From: an uncultured Bacteroidales bacterium
GTDB taxonomy: Bacteria; Bacteroidota; Bacteroidia; Bacteroidales; F082
Length of the DNA stretch: 64,000 nt
Reading direction: 5' to 3'
NCBI GenBank assembly: GCA_905234765.1
Contig: CAJOIF010000002.1
Location: forward strand, 1 to 64,000
In this document: piece by piece, positions 27,100-36,345 of the stretch
Layout: each line of letters starts with the position of its first letter
How positions within the stretch are numbered: position 1 is the first letter of the stretch
Made by a program: the position numbers and the translations under genes
Notes under the pieces: generated by a model
Seen by the model: the letters and a program-made list of their open reading frames with translations, nothing else
Told to the model about the DNA's origin: nothing
Database searches by the model: none

Positions 27100-27118
27100 G
27101 GCTTACCGTTTTGGGCCG

Positions 27119-27126
27119 CAAAGGTA
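27119..27126 (-). promoter_or_regulatory. -7 element TACCTTTG for the ABC-F gene
   Basis: A perfect TAnnTTTG match on the minus strand, 20 bp before the start codon. Confidence 0.6.
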
Positions 27127-27144
27127 AGAATTTTAGGGCATGTT

Positions 27145-30063
27145 TCAACGCAAAACGACGAAAGCCCGTGTCAACACACAATTTTGAGTTATCACACGCA
27201 ACCAATACAAACCACTTTCATAGCCCGACAAGTCGAGGTGCAACACATCTGCATTCACTTGTCGGCTCAACAAGACCTGTCCCCAAGCGTTGGCGATGGA
27301 AAGCTGCTGCATCCCTTCCATTTCAAGTGTGAGTGACTCTTTCGTCGGATTGGGATACAAATGCAGCGTCTCGGATTCCTTTTCATTTGTCGACCACACG
27401 TCTATCAACACATAGTTTCTATCGGGGTCGTTCAACGTGGCAGCATAATCCGACTCACATGTCTCATTATCGTCAGCCACATAAAAAGCGGTAAGCCTAT
27501 AATAGACATACTCGTTAGGATCATCTGAAAGGTTATCGCGGTATTCATAATACAACTGGCCTTCGACAGCGGGAATCGTAGCAATTTGCTGGTAATCAGC
27601 ATTATCGTACGAGCGATACAGATTATAATGCTGCAAGGAATAACTATCCTCTTGAAGTGACATTTCACGTCTGGGACGGTTGGAAAGATATGCCCGCAAC
27701 ATCCAGGTATAGTGCATATTGAAGGAATGCATGTCGGTCCAAGTCTCACCATCCAAAGAGACCCAACGTCCATCGGGACTCCCTGTATCCTCACAAGCAG
27801 CGGCGGGACGTGCCAAACCCTGTTGACCAATCGCCACCCATATTGGCTCATTTTCAGGGATTTCAAAAGCGGGCAAGACGGCTTCTTCGTGCCAGGTCTG
27901 AGTGCCTGCCAAGGTCATGCTTTGCGATCGGACGAGGGTGCGCGGAGCCGTGTCGCCTCCGACATAAACCCATAACTGATAGGTACCTGCGGCTACATCA
28001 TACAGCGACACCTTTTGCAAGGATGCCCCCATATAATCCGCCAGTTCCTCCGCCCCAAAACGGACCGCCCAGAAGATACGAGGCTCGCCATCGCCCCCCA
28101 AGGAGCACTTGAATTCGCCATTGTCATAGTGCAACCATTGGATGATCGGGTCGGGACGTTCACCCCATGAAATCAAAGCACCATGGTTGGCTTCGTTTTC
28201 GTAATACACCATGCCATCAAGCTTCACAGGCGGATCGCAATAAGCGGGAAAAACAGCCATGGCACATTCCTCACACGACATGGAATAATAAGTGCCATCA
28301 AGTTCCCCATCATATACAACCCGCAGGCAATACTCCACCTCACCGTGCAGCTCGGTCTCATCCAAGAAACTATCACCCTCTGTAAAGCCAATGAAATCAC
28401 CATTACGATACAATTGTGCGCCCAACACTTCGCCTTCGGGATAAGACCAGTCAATCTGAATCGCGTTGTTAAGCAACAGCCAAGTCAAATTCGTGCATCC
28501 CTGAAAACTGCTACAAGGACGATAAACCCACTCACAAACACGCCAGTCACAAGTATCAGACAAATAGACGGGACGCACTTGAGCCAAACAAGTGTCGCCT
28601 TCCGTGAGATTATCGACATCAAATTGGAAATGGTTTTCGACAGATGTACCAACCACTTCTCCGTTCAGCATTATCTCAACATATTGCAAATCACGACTTT
28701 GCATCTCATCAAAAGACCATATCGCCCAACCCGTGGAAGAGACATACATACTGTCGATGCCATTCACTACCTCCATCAATTCTATCTCGACTTGAGTAGG
28801 TCCAAAAACAGGAAACACCGTGTCTGAAACATAATCAACAAAGCCGTCAAGATGTACCCTAAGACCATAATCGTCACGGTACACCTCAGTCAATAGCAGG
28901 TGTCCGTCGGTATCCAAAACGCCCTGATAAGAGTTTTGTTGAGACGAAAGCGTTACCTCGGCTCCTACTGGTATTACACCTATGTTTGTCGTGGCACTCA
29001 GTTCAAAAGACGTCACCATTTCCTTGTCCAGATATGCCGACCATACGGTGTCGGAAAAGCCCCGATTACCTTCGTAATAGCAGCTCACGCCCCATTGGTA
29101 CTTACCCCAAGGCAAACTATTCCATCCCATTTCCATAAACACCGTGTCGGCAAGATGGGATGCCAACATCACCGGTTCTTCGTCAAAACGACGACGATAC
29201 AACTCAAAATACTGGAACGATCGGTCTGCAGAGCGGCCTTCTTCCACGAAGAAATGAATATCATCGACATAGAAACAGTCTTCACCATTATCGTTATTGG
29301 CATCTTTGACATAAGCCCATCGAAACAGATGCTCGCCTTCAGAGATAGGGTAGCGATGTTCTGACCAAGCTTCTTCTCCCGAACACTCCAACAGCATCTC
29401 ATCATCAATATAGAAATAGCCTCTGTCCCAGTTGTTTTCCGAAGAAATCCTGCTCTGGAAGCCCATCTCGCCCGACCAAGGCACGTACACCGACACCTCA
29501 ATCTCAGAGCGGCCTTCTCCTTGACCTTCGCAAGTCGATTTCATGCAAAAAGAGCCCTCGTAGGCGTGGAGGGTATCCATCGCCCACGGAAAATCGGAGA
29601 ACGTATTATTCCAATTGAAGCGGCTGAAATCGCCGGTCTCGAAGCCTTCCGAAAGACATGGCGCATTCATTGACCAAGAGAGACGCACAAAATCGTTGGC
29701 ATAATGCCGTGCCGCCACATAACGTACCGGATGATAACTCTCATGAAGGAGGAAGTCGAAACTATAATTCACCCCATCCGTAATAAACAAAGAATCAGAA
29801 AGATAAGCAACCTCATATCCTTCAGCAGAAGCTGAAACCGAGTAATATCCTGGCGTAATTTGCGCCTCGTAATGACCGAAAGCATCCGATACGTATTCAA
29901 CTAGAAACGGATTCCCTGAAAGCGTGTATCCCGAGAAAGTCACCGTGGCGTCACCAATAGGCGCGACACCATCCTGTTCGTAGACATGACCCGAAACCGT
30001 ACCTTGGCTCCAAGCAGTCAGCGAACAGAAAACCACGAACAGAAATCCTATTAACTTTCTCAT
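27145..30063 (-). CDS. T9SS cargo: large surface protein, paralogue of the 2754-residue protein
   Basis: The 972-residue protein has a signal peptide (residues 1-19, ending AWSQG). A carboxypeptidase-regulatory-like beta-sandwich follows at once (GTVSGHVYEQDG to about residue 90). A carbohydrate-binding or MAM-like module (GFETGDFSRFNW ... CFYVDDIHFF, about 138-280) comes next, then Fn3-like segments and a C-terminal T9SS type A sorting domain (LYPNPTKESLTLEMEG to the end). The HVYEQDG and FETGDFS modules recur in the same order in the 2754-residue protein at 49666-57930, so the two are relatives. It is the last gene of the sigma-fecR locus, 11 bp after the beta-helix gene. Function unknown; adhesion or surface binding is a guess. 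Confidence 0.88.
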   Translation of the reverse strand: MRKLIGFLFVVFCSLTAWSQGTVSGHVYEQDGVAPIGDATVTFSGYTLSGNPFLVEYVSDAFGHYEAQITPGYYSVSASAEGYEVAYLSDSLFITDGVNYSFDFLLHESYHPVRYVAARHYANDFVRLSWSMNAPCLSEGFETGDFSRFNWNNTFSDFPWAMDTLHAYEGSFCMKSTCEGQGEGRSEIEVSVYVPWSGEMGFQSRISSENNWDRGYFYIDDEMLLECSGEEAWSEHRYPISEGEHLFRWAYVKDANNDNGEDCFYVDDIHFFVEEGRSADRSFQYFELYRRRFDEEPVMLASHLADTVFMEMGWNSLPWGKYQWGVSCYYEGNRGFSDTVWSAYLDKEMVTSFELSATTNIGVIPVGAEVTLSSQQNSYQGVLDTDGHLLLTEVYRDDYGLRVHLDGFVDYVSDTVFPVFGPTQVEIELMEVVNGIDSMYVSSTGWAIWSFDEMQSRDLQYVEIMLNGEVVGTSVENHFQFDVDNLTEGDTCLAQVRPVYLSDTCDWRVCEWVYRPCSSFQGCTNLTWLLLNNAIQIDWSYPEGEVLGAQLYRNGDFIGFTEGDSFLDETELHGEVEYCLRVVYDGELDGTYYSMSCEECAMAVFPAYCDPPVKLDGMVYYENEANHGALISWGERPDPIIQWLHYDNGEFKCSLGGDGEPRIFWAVRFGAEELADYMGASLQKVSLYDVAAGTYQLWVYVGGDTAPRTLVRSQSMTLAGTQTWHEEAVLPAFEIPENEPIWVAIGQQGLARPAAACEDTGSPDGRWVSLDGETWTDMHSFNMHYTWMLRAYLSNRPRREMSLQEDSYSLQHYNLYRSYDNADYQQIATIPAVEGQLYYEYRDNLSDDPNEYVYYRLTAFYVADDNETCESDYAATLNDPDRNYVLIDVWSTNEKESETLHLYPNPTKESLTLEMEGMQQLSIANAWGQVLLSRQVNADVLHLDLSGYESGLYWLRVITQNCVLTRAFVVLR

Positions 30064-30074
30064 TTTCCAATTAT

Positions 30075-33068
30075 TTATCTTTTTACAAACTTAACCATCC
30101 AACTTCCAGAAGCCCCCTTGACCGTAAGGAAATAAAGTCCTTGCCTCAAATTCCCGACTTCAATCTGACACATACCCAGCAAATTCGAACCGACGACAGT
30201 CTGGCACATCATCAAGTTTCCCAACATATCAGTGACTGTAATCACGTAGTTTTCATTGATTTCCAGCCCCATCACGGTCAATGTGTTCTCCGTAGGATTG
30301 GGATAAATCGAAAGAGGTTGTACCTGCTGTTGCTTTCCATTCGGTCGCAAGACCACATGCCCTCTTTCATTGATACAAAGATGCAAACCATCTATCGTTG
30401 GTTGCGACGGTGACAATACGACTTCCTCGCAAAGCCCACGACCATAACGCGGCACGTCAGCCATCACATAGTAGGTACCAAACGGAAGGTTCCCGAATTG
30501 GAACAAGCCCTGGTCATCGGTAAGGGCAAAACCCAAAACCCGCTGTTTGGCAGCATTGAGCAGCAACACTCCGACGTTCGACAGACCGCCATTGCAAAAC
30601 TCCGTATCGCCTGTGTCACGAAGCCACGACTGGCAATAAAAATCACCTGCACGGAATCCCGTGTCGGGATAATCGAACACGCCGCCAATGCGTCCTTGGC
30701 CCACAGCAAAGCCTTGAAGTACAAGAGGAAGCGTAATGTCCACATCAAACACATCGCCATCGACGAGAATCATATTTGATTCATTCCATTGATAATCACC
30801 AAGATAATAACATCCAGACGCGGTCATATCCAGTGTATCTGGGAGGGCATAAAGGATGTAAGTGTCGGGCAACAAGGTGTTGAATCTGAAACGCCCTTCC
30901 TCATCCGAAACGGTGCGATAAAAACCAGAAAAGAATGGGTTGTCATCGACAGACACCGCAATCACTTGGGCATGGGAATAAGGTCTTCCATCAGCCCACA
31001 CCGTTCCCTGCAAAGAAAACACCTCAGAGAGGTCAAAATGGACGGTGTCGGCAGCATAACTACAATACGACCATGCCTCAAGTACCAAATCCACACAACC
31101 CAAAGCAATATCCTGAGGGCCAGGATAATAAACAGTATTCAGGACATGGAAATCATCGAAGTGCCCATCCCTAAGGCTGTGCCAAGCAATCGAGTCGTAG
31201 TTGACGGCCCATGCTTCGGAAAGGGTCACGGGCTGGTCAAGATCACTAAAAGAATCGCCTCCGGCATATACTTCCAATTGCTGGCGGAACTCAAGCTGCA
31301 TTGCGTCGGTCTTGGTTTCTCCCAGACAAGTAACATGGAGGGACAAAGTCACAGAACCCGCCTCAAAATCCTCAGCTGAAGGATAATACACCGGACTCAG
31401 TGAAAGTGAGTCGGAGAACACGCCCGTGCCTGAAGTACGCCATACAAAGCGATTGTAAGTGTATGGAATATTGGCGTTTTCCAAAGCAAAACCAGTCTGA
31501 GGTTCACAAAGCTCGGCATCAGGGCCCGCATAGGGATAATAGGATGCAAACGCATACGCACTTTGGCCCATCGAGGCATAGACATCAAAATCAAAAGCAT
31601 GGTCGCATGCCGCGACAGCAATCATACCAGCCTGTTGAACAGCAAGCGTTATTGAGGTGTCGAAGATGGAATCAATGTGCTTCGTGAATTTGTAATGGTC
31701 AAAGTCACCATAGAAAAGGACATAATGGTCAAAATCACGCTCTTGATTGTCTTCCCATGAAATCAGCCACTGCCCATCAACAAACTGTTTCTTTACCATG
31801 TATGGAGGCGCAACAGGGACTTCCGTCAAACACTCGGAGAGGTAACCATCAATAAGCACCTCGCCCAAAGCTGGCGAGTCGTGCTTGTCGATGATGGCAC
31901 TCTCTATGACATCAATGTCATCCGTATCCCAAAAGTTGTCACGCATGTCAATGTCGTCCGAAGACACATTGGCAAAAAGCGTGGTCGAGAAGTTACATTT
32001 CATGAAGTTGTTGCCATTCAGCCGTGACAATCCCGATGGGAAGCTGGCGATACGTTTTTGTGCCTCGCTAATCACATTTCCAGTAAAGGCCATCGAACCA
32101 GATGCTAATAGGTTGGTTACCACCAACTTGTTATCATAAAAGGTATTGTCTTCTACCACAAGATGACACACTCTCAACATGGTAATGGCTTCATCATTGC
32201 TCCAAAAAATGTTGTTGCGAATGACCAGCGAGTCCATAGCTGCTTTGACGCCATAAGAAGTATAGCCTGAGCCGCCTTCCGGCAGTTCCGAAGAAATGAC
32301 ATTATTCAAGATATAGTTCACCGCATCCGTATCGGAAAGGCCGCCCACCGATTCGAAGCTGATGGCCGTGGTCGCGCCCTGGAAACAATTGTCGGAAATG
32401 ACCGTATTGTTACATTTGTACCCATAGCCCACATTCGAAACCTCTATGTTGATTTGTCCCTTATCGAAAATGCTATGCGCGATGCGGTTGTTTTCGCTAT
32501 GTGCTACCCTAGCCTTCAACTCAACTCCCGACACGCAGTTGTCAAAGAAACAGCTGTCTATGTCAAAGTTGCTACAATCAACGATGGCGACACCCTTTCC
32601 AGCATAGTAATTGTTGAAAGTACAATGTTTTACGCTGACATTCATACAATTGGAGACATCCAATGCCGTAACGGCACCCACCACATAAACATAGGAAAAC
32701 CGTATGGAGTCGGCTTCGGTGGCGTTTTTCAACTGTACCCCTGCCCAATCATGTGAAAACTCGTAACAGTAAAGGCAGATGGAGTCGGTAGCCGTGCCGT
32801 TCATTTGCAAACTGCCTCCGTCGACACGAAGACAGGCCGATTGACCGAAATAGATGCGCACGCCCGCCTCAACAATCAACTGGCCACTTTCAGTCACCGT
32901 CAGCGCATTGTTGACGAGATAGGTAGAATCGGCGCCCAAACGGGGGAGTACCATCACCGTATCAACCTCACCGTCAATGGCAACATAGTGCTGTGCACCA
33001 ACGGGTAAGGCCACGGCCATGAGCAACACAAGCCCCAAAATGCGTCCTATCGTCGAAAGTGGTTTCAT
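30075..33068 (-). CDS. T9SS cargo: right-handed beta-helix surface protein
   Basis: The protein has 997 residues from the ATG at 33068; the longer frame runs back into the STN gene. A signal peptide ends in PVGAQ (about residue 22). Residues about 40-430 have the repeating short-strand pattern of a right-handed parallel beta-helix ('VSNCMNVSVKHCTFNNYY', 'IVDCSNFDIDSCFFDNC'), as in polysaccharide lyases, but no catalytic site was identified. Two carboxypeptidase-regulatory/SdrD-like modules follow (about 720-800 and 860-920), then a T9SS type A sorting domain (LSIYPNPTENTLTVMG). It starts 2 bp after the STN-barrel gene ends, so it is operonic with it. Confidence 0.87.
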   Translation of the reverse strand: MKPLSTIGRILGLVLLMAVALPVGAQHYVAIDGEVDTVMVLPRLGADSTYLVNNALTVTESGQLIVEAGVRIYFGQSACLRVDGGSLQMNGTATDSICLYCYEFSHDWAGVQLKNATEADSIRFSYVYVVGAVTALDVSNCMNVSVKHCTFNNYYAGKGVAIVDCSNFDIDSCFFDNCVSGVELKARVAHSENNRIAHSIFDKGQINIEVSNVGYGYKCNNTVISDNCFQGATTAISFESVGGLSDTDAVNYILNNVISSELPEGGSGYTSYGVKAAMDSLVIRNNIFWSNDEAITMLRVCHLVVEDNTFYDNKLVVTNLLASGSMAFTGNVISEAQKRIASFPSGLSRLNGNNFMKCNFSTTLFANVSSDDIDMRDNFWDTDDIDVIESAIIDKHDSPALGEVLIDGYLSECLTEVPVAPPYMVKKQFVDGQWLISWEDNQERDFDHYVLFYGDFDHYKFTKHIDSIFDTSITLAVQQAGMIAVAACDHAFDFDVYASMGQSAYAFASYYPYAGPDAELCEPQTGFALENANIPYTYNRFVWRTSGTGVFSDSLSLSPVYYPSAEDFEAGSVTLSLHVTCLGETKTDAMQLEFRQQLEVYAGGDSFSDLDQPVTLSEAWAVNYDSIAWHSLRDGHFDDFHVLNTVYYPGPQDIALGCVDLVLEAWSYCSYAADTVHFDLSEVFSLQGTVWADGRPYSHAQVIAVSVDDNPFFSGFYRTVSDEEGRFRFNTLLPDTYILYALPDTLDMTASGCYYLGDYQWNESNMILVDGDVFDVDITLPLVLQGFAVGQGRIGGVFDYPDTGFRAGDFYCQSWLRDTGDTEFCNGGLSNVGVLLLNAAKQRVLGFALTDDQGLFQFGNLPFGTYYVMADVPRYGRGLCEEVVLSPSQPTIDGLHLCINERGHVVLRPNGKQQQVQPLSIYPNPTENTLTVMGLEINENYVITVTDMLGNLMMCQTVVGSNLLGMCQIEVGNLRQGLYFLTVKGASGSWMVKFVKR

Positions 33069-33070
33069 CT

Positions 33071-34339
33071 TTAGAAATAATACATCAAGCCCAAACGGAA
33101 ATCCCAATAATGCGGACGCACATCCATCATCACCTCCGGTCGACAAAGCGATCCTATCATCCCTCTATAACGTACCTCAGGAACAAGTTCAAAATGATTG
33201 CCCAGCTTCAAGCCGACTCCCAAACCACCATAATAGGACATTTTCAATGGAGCGGCTTGTTGCCTAGTCAAATCTTCATGATAAGGCGTTTCTGAAAAGA
33301 GCGTCGACCCTGAACACGACAGCAAAACATCGGCAGAAAGACCCGCCTTGGCAAAAACCCTAAAGTATTCCAACTTCACAAAGTCAACCGAGCCAAAGAG
33401 TCCGATACTAAGATAATCGAACCGATTGACATCACGGTAGTTGACATCGGTGAATGTCAACGGAATGTACGTCGAGTCAAGGATATACTGATAAGTAGTG
33501 TCCCCTTCGGAATGCACAACATAATACGTGTCAAGCGTATCGGTCACATAGCAATCGCCGCCCGAGACGTTTTGGTCCAAAGCGAAACGATACTTCAACG
33601 ACCTGTATGCCAGCGTCATTCCCACGGTCATCCGATTGTGTTTGTAGCCGCCGTCAACACCAACTCCAAAGGTTGAAACAGGCGCTATCTCAACCGATTG
33701 TTCCATGTCGGGAAACTCCGCCTTCAAGCCAAGAACACTGACCGTCAACGCTGGTGTAACGAACCAGCCGTTGTCTTTAAAGGCTGGCCACGGGAAGGTC
33801 AATCCCCTGTATTTCAGCGTATAGATTGTGTCGTGTTGTGTCTCCACCCGAACGACGGTATCATAGCGCATCACTGTACGGACGACGCATACTGTGTCGA
33901 CTAAGCGAATCGTGTCGGCTGCTATGTTGACAACAGTATCAGTTTTCACCGTCACCGTCTCTTCAGGAAGTACTGTCACTGGGTCTTGAGGGTCTTGATT
34001 GTCAGGCCGAACGGGAATATACTTCTGCATCCTCCTGATGACATATTGCTTCCCGACTTTCTTGAAAGCATAGCCAGTGCCTTGCAGCAAGTCTGAAAGC
34101 ACTTCTTCGACCGATTTATAGGAGCACGAGTAGCTCTCGATGCGGATTTTGCTCAATTCGGCTTTGCTGAAAGCCACATTCAGTTCGTATTCGGCAAACA
34201 ACTTCTCAAGGGCCTCGTTAAGGTTGCATGACTCTACTGAAAACGAAATCAAAGGATTAAGAGGCTGCGAATATGCCTTGTGAAACAAGGCGCATGACAT
34301 AACCAACAAGAAAAATATGATGAATTTATTGGGTCTCAT
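33071..34339 (-). CDS. STN-domain outer-membrane beta-barrel protein (probable surface signal transducer)
   Basis: The 422-residue protein has a signal peptide ending in AYSQP. An STN domain (about residues 30-104; 'FSVESCNLNEALEKLFAEY' through 'LLQGTGYAFKKVGKQYVI') is followed by a Thr/Val-rich spacer. A C-terminal region (about 190-422) of alternating strands ends in YYF, the usual terminus of an outer-membrane barrel. STN domains normally sit on TonB-dependent receptors and contact FecR-type anti-sigma factors. Here there is no TonB plug and the barrel is only about 230 residues. Placed straight after fecR, it is the expected sensor of the locus. Confidence 0.85.
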   Translation of the reverse strand: MRPNKFIIFFLLVMSCALFHKAYSQPLNPLISFSVESCNLNEALEKLFAEYELNVAFSKAELSKIRIESYSCSYKSVEEVLSDLLQGTGYAFKKVGKQYVIRRMQKYIPVRPDNQDPQDPVTVLPEETVTVKTDTVVNIAADTIRLVDTVCVVRTVMRYDTVVRVETQHDTIYTLKYRGLTFPWPAFKDNGWFVTPALTVSVLGLKAEFPDMEQSVEIAPVSTFGVGVDGGYKHNRMTVGMTLAYRSLKYRFALDQNVSGGDCYVTDTLDTYYVVHSEGDTTYQYILDSTYIPLTFTDVNYRDVNRFDYLSIGLFGSVDFVKLEYFRVFAKAGLSADVLLSCSGSTLFSETPYHEDLTRQQAAPLKMSYYGGLGVGLKLGNHFELVPEVRYRGMIGSLCRPEVMMDVRPHYWDFRLGLMYYF

Positions 34340-34379
34340 TTCTGAAAAGAATTCACAAACAGGCCGCTAATATACGACA

Positions 34380-34402
34380 AAAAACCGAGATACTCGGTTT
34401 TT
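34380..34402 (-). terminator. Terminator or attenuator between fecR and the STN-barrel gene
   Basis: A perfect 10-bp stem, AAAAACCGAG with CTCGGTTTTT, has a 3-nt loop and is followed by further T on the minus strand (CTCGGTTTTTTG). It lies in the 97-bp gap after fecR and could lower expression of the downstream cargo genes. Confidence 0.65.
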
Positions 34403-34436
34403 AGTTCATTTTTTCAGAAATCCGTGATGAAACGAT

Positions 34437-35438
34437 TCAATGAATCGTATAGGTTTTGTCGGCCTTTGTCACTTCCATGTCGAACACGGTGGCAATGGTT
34501 TCAACCACTTCATCGACTGAGTCTTCATCAGAGAAGCGCATCGTCACGCGTCTGGAAGCAAAGGCATCCGGGTATTTCACTTCGACACCGTAGATGTATT
34601 CCAGAGTCTCCACTATGGTTGAGAGGCTGACATCGTTGAAGTCGAGCACATGGTCGTTGCGCAACTCCTGTTCTTTCACCTCAGGATAAGTCATTATTGA
34701 CAAAGTGTGGCTATCTGCCGTCATAACGCCTCTCTCGCCAGGCTGCATCTCAAGGCTTGACAAGACATGGCCGCGTTTGTCGACAGCCGTCAGTCTGACC
34801 GAGCCGGAATAGAGGTCAAGCACAGACTGCTCCTCATCTGCCTCAAGGAGGAAACGGGTGCCCAAAACCTCTACATCAAGGCCGTCGCAATGAATCACGA
34901 AAGGACGTTCAGCTTCTTTGGCAATGTCGAAGACAGCCTTACCGTCAAACTTGACGGAACGGTTGTCGTCAGCAAACTGTTTTGGATAACGCACTACACC
35001 TTCGCCACTGAAAGTGAACGAACTGCCATCGGGCAGTTGATATACTTGTTCCGGGCATGTGCTGTCGTAGGCCAGCGTCACTGTTGAGTCAAACGGTTTG
35101 GTAACGAGGAAGCCGAGGAACAAAGCCACCACTATGGCTGCGGCGGCGCTGACGTATTTGTAATTACGGCGGAGCCACGGCATTTCAACCGTCACGGTCT
35201 CCGTTCCAGCTTCTTCAATCTTCAGGTTAACGGCTTCAAGGGCGGCTTCCACGTCAAGATCCGTCTCGTCAAACGAGAAATCCGTCAGTGTCCACACGTC
35301 TTTCATCGACTCGAAATAATCGCGGTTCTCTTCCGACTCGGCAATCCACGAAAGAAGCATAAGAGCCTCTTCCTGAGAGCATTGCCCCTCAAGATAGCTC
35401 TTAATCAGCTCATCATATCTTTCGTTTGTCAAGTTCAT
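34437..35438 (-). CDS. FecR-family anti-sigma factor
   Basis: The 333-residue inner-membrane anti-sigma factor has a cytosolic N-terminal sigma-binding part (residues 1-90, with LIKSYLEGQCSQEEALMLL) and one membrane helix (about 95-113, VSAAAAIVVALFLGFLV). The periplasmic FecR domain ('PDGSSFTFSGEGVVRYP', 'FDIAKEAERPFVIHCDGLDVEVLGTRF') and a C-terminal DUF4974 domain ('VETIATVFDMEVTKADKTYTI') follow. The last is STN-like and is the expected docking site for the outer-membrane STN protein. A candidate ECF promoter lies 30 bp upstream, so fecR and the genes after it are probably driven by the sigma factor that it controls. Confidence 0.93.
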   Translation of the reverse strand: MNLTNERYDELIKSYLEGQCSQEEALMLLSWIAESEENRDYFESMKDVWTLTDFSFDETDLDVEAALEAVNLKIEEAGTETVTVEMPWLRRNYKYVSAAAAIVVALFLGFLVTKPFDSTVTLAYDSTCPEQVYQLPDGSSFTFSGEGVVRYPKQFADDNRSVKFDGKAVFDIAKEAERPFVIHCDGLDVEVLGTRFLLEADEEQSVLDLYSGSVRLTAVDKRGHVLSSLEMQPGERGVMTADSHTLSIMTYPEVKEQELRNDHVLDFNDVSLSTIVETLEYIYGVEVKYPDAFASRRVTMRFSDEDSVDEVVETIATVFDMEVTKADKTYTIH

Positions 35439-35467
35439 TTCAACCGTTTTTTTCGTCGATTCATTTA

Positions 35468-35498
35468 TATGACTAATAACTCGGAATATACCCTTAGT
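35468..35498 (-). promoter_or_regulatory. Candidate ECF-sigma promoter upstream of fecR
   Basis: The minus strand reads ACTAAGGGTA, 7 nt (TATTCCG), AGTTATTAGTCATA. The same 24 conserved positions with the same spacing occur at 58093-58123. It sits between the sigma gene and fecR, pointing to fecR, and lacks a TAnnTTTG element. The general form (GGGTA upstream, TAGTCATA-like downstream) agrees with promoters described for Bacteroides ECF-FecR loci. Confidence 0.75.
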
Positions 35499-35536
35499 CG
35501 AAAACTCCTTTTTTTGCTTTTTTTTCGACTTTTTTT

Positions 35537-36079
35537 CTAAAGGTATTCTTTAAGCCCTTCCCTAAGCTGTTTGATGGCGGCCATCATATGGGCCTCGACT
35601 GTTTTTTGCGATATACTGAGTTTTTCGGCGATTTCTGCATACTTCAAGCCATCGAAGCGGCTGGCAAGAAACACTTCGCGACGTTTTTCGGGCATGGAAG
35701 CCAACACCTTGCGATAGGACGACTCCAGATTGTCGGACTGAAGCTTGTCCGATGGGTCTATCTCGTCTGCCTCGCCACTGTAAACCATCAGATGTGCTTC
35801 ATTGTGGGAACGCTGTGTATTAATATAGGTGTAGGACGCATTGCGCACCGAACTCAACAGATAGGAATCGAAGGAGGCATTTATTTTCAGCCTTTCGCGC
35901 CCCGTCCATATCTTTACAAACAGATCCTGGACAATTTCGGCAGCCACATCCTCGTCCGCGACAAAACGAAAACAAAAACGCACCATGGGAGCATAATAGA
36001 GGCGGAAAATACGGTCAAAAGACGACTTGTCACCCGTCTTCATCCGCTCAACCAGACTATTTAACTCGCGTGTGTCCAT
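35537..36079 (-). CDS. ECF-family RNA polymerase sigma factor
   Basis: The 180-residue protein has sigma region 2 (about 15-90: RIFRLYYAPMVRFCFRF, then 'AAEIVQDLFVKIW') and region 4 (about 120-175), whose helix-turn-helix includes KYAEIAEKLSISQKTVEAHM. Regions 1 and 3 are absent, as in ECF sigma factors. It is transcribed from a housekeeping TACCTTTG promoter and lies upstream of fecR. I infer that it is held by FecR until the STN outer-membrane protein signals. Confidence 0.95.
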   Translation of the reverse strand: MDTRELNSLVERMKTGDKSSFDRIFRLYYAPMVRFCFRFVADEDVAAEIVQDLFVKIWTGRERLKINASFDSYLLSSVRNASYTYINTQRSHNEAHLMVYSGEADEIDPSDKLQSDNLESSYRKVLASMPEKRREVFLASRFDGLKYAEIAEKLSISQKTVEAHMMAAIKQLREGLKEYL

Positions 36080-36114
36080 TAATTTAATAAGGTGCAGCCT
36101 TTACAATTGGCTTG

Positions 36115-36122
36115 CAAAGGTA
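36115..36122 (-). promoter_or_regulatory. -7 element TACCTTTG for the ECF sigma gene
   Basis: A perfect TAnnTTTG match on the minus strand, 36 bp before the start codon, which implies housekeeping transcription of the sigma gene itself. Confidence 0.6.
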
Positions 36123-36292
36123 CACTTTTTCGACTTACACAACGCAACCCAGGAAGAAAAGTACGTCATTAATCAGGGTTAACACATTACTTATTACATT
36201 GAAAATCATTTTTTTAACAAACAACAAATCAAATTTCAAATAAAAAATTATAGAAAAAGGGAAATAAAATCTTGTTGCATTGAAAAAAGTTG

Positions 36293-36300
36293 TATTTTTG
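36293..36300 (+). promoter_or_regulatory. -7 element TATTTTTG for rplU-rpmA
   Basis: A perfect TAnnTTTG match, 46 bp before rplU. The 36123-36290 stretch behind it is A+T-rich, and I see no other feature in it. Confidence 0.6.
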
Positions 36301-36345
36301 CAGTCCGAAAAAAAAGAGAGTATCTATCTTATAAAGACATAGAAA

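Noticed and set aside
27145..36079. Polysaccharide utilisation locus
   Set aside because: Sigma and fecR genes occur at such loci, but there is no susC/susD pair and no recognisable glycoside hydrolase or lyase active site; the beta-helix protein alone is not enough.
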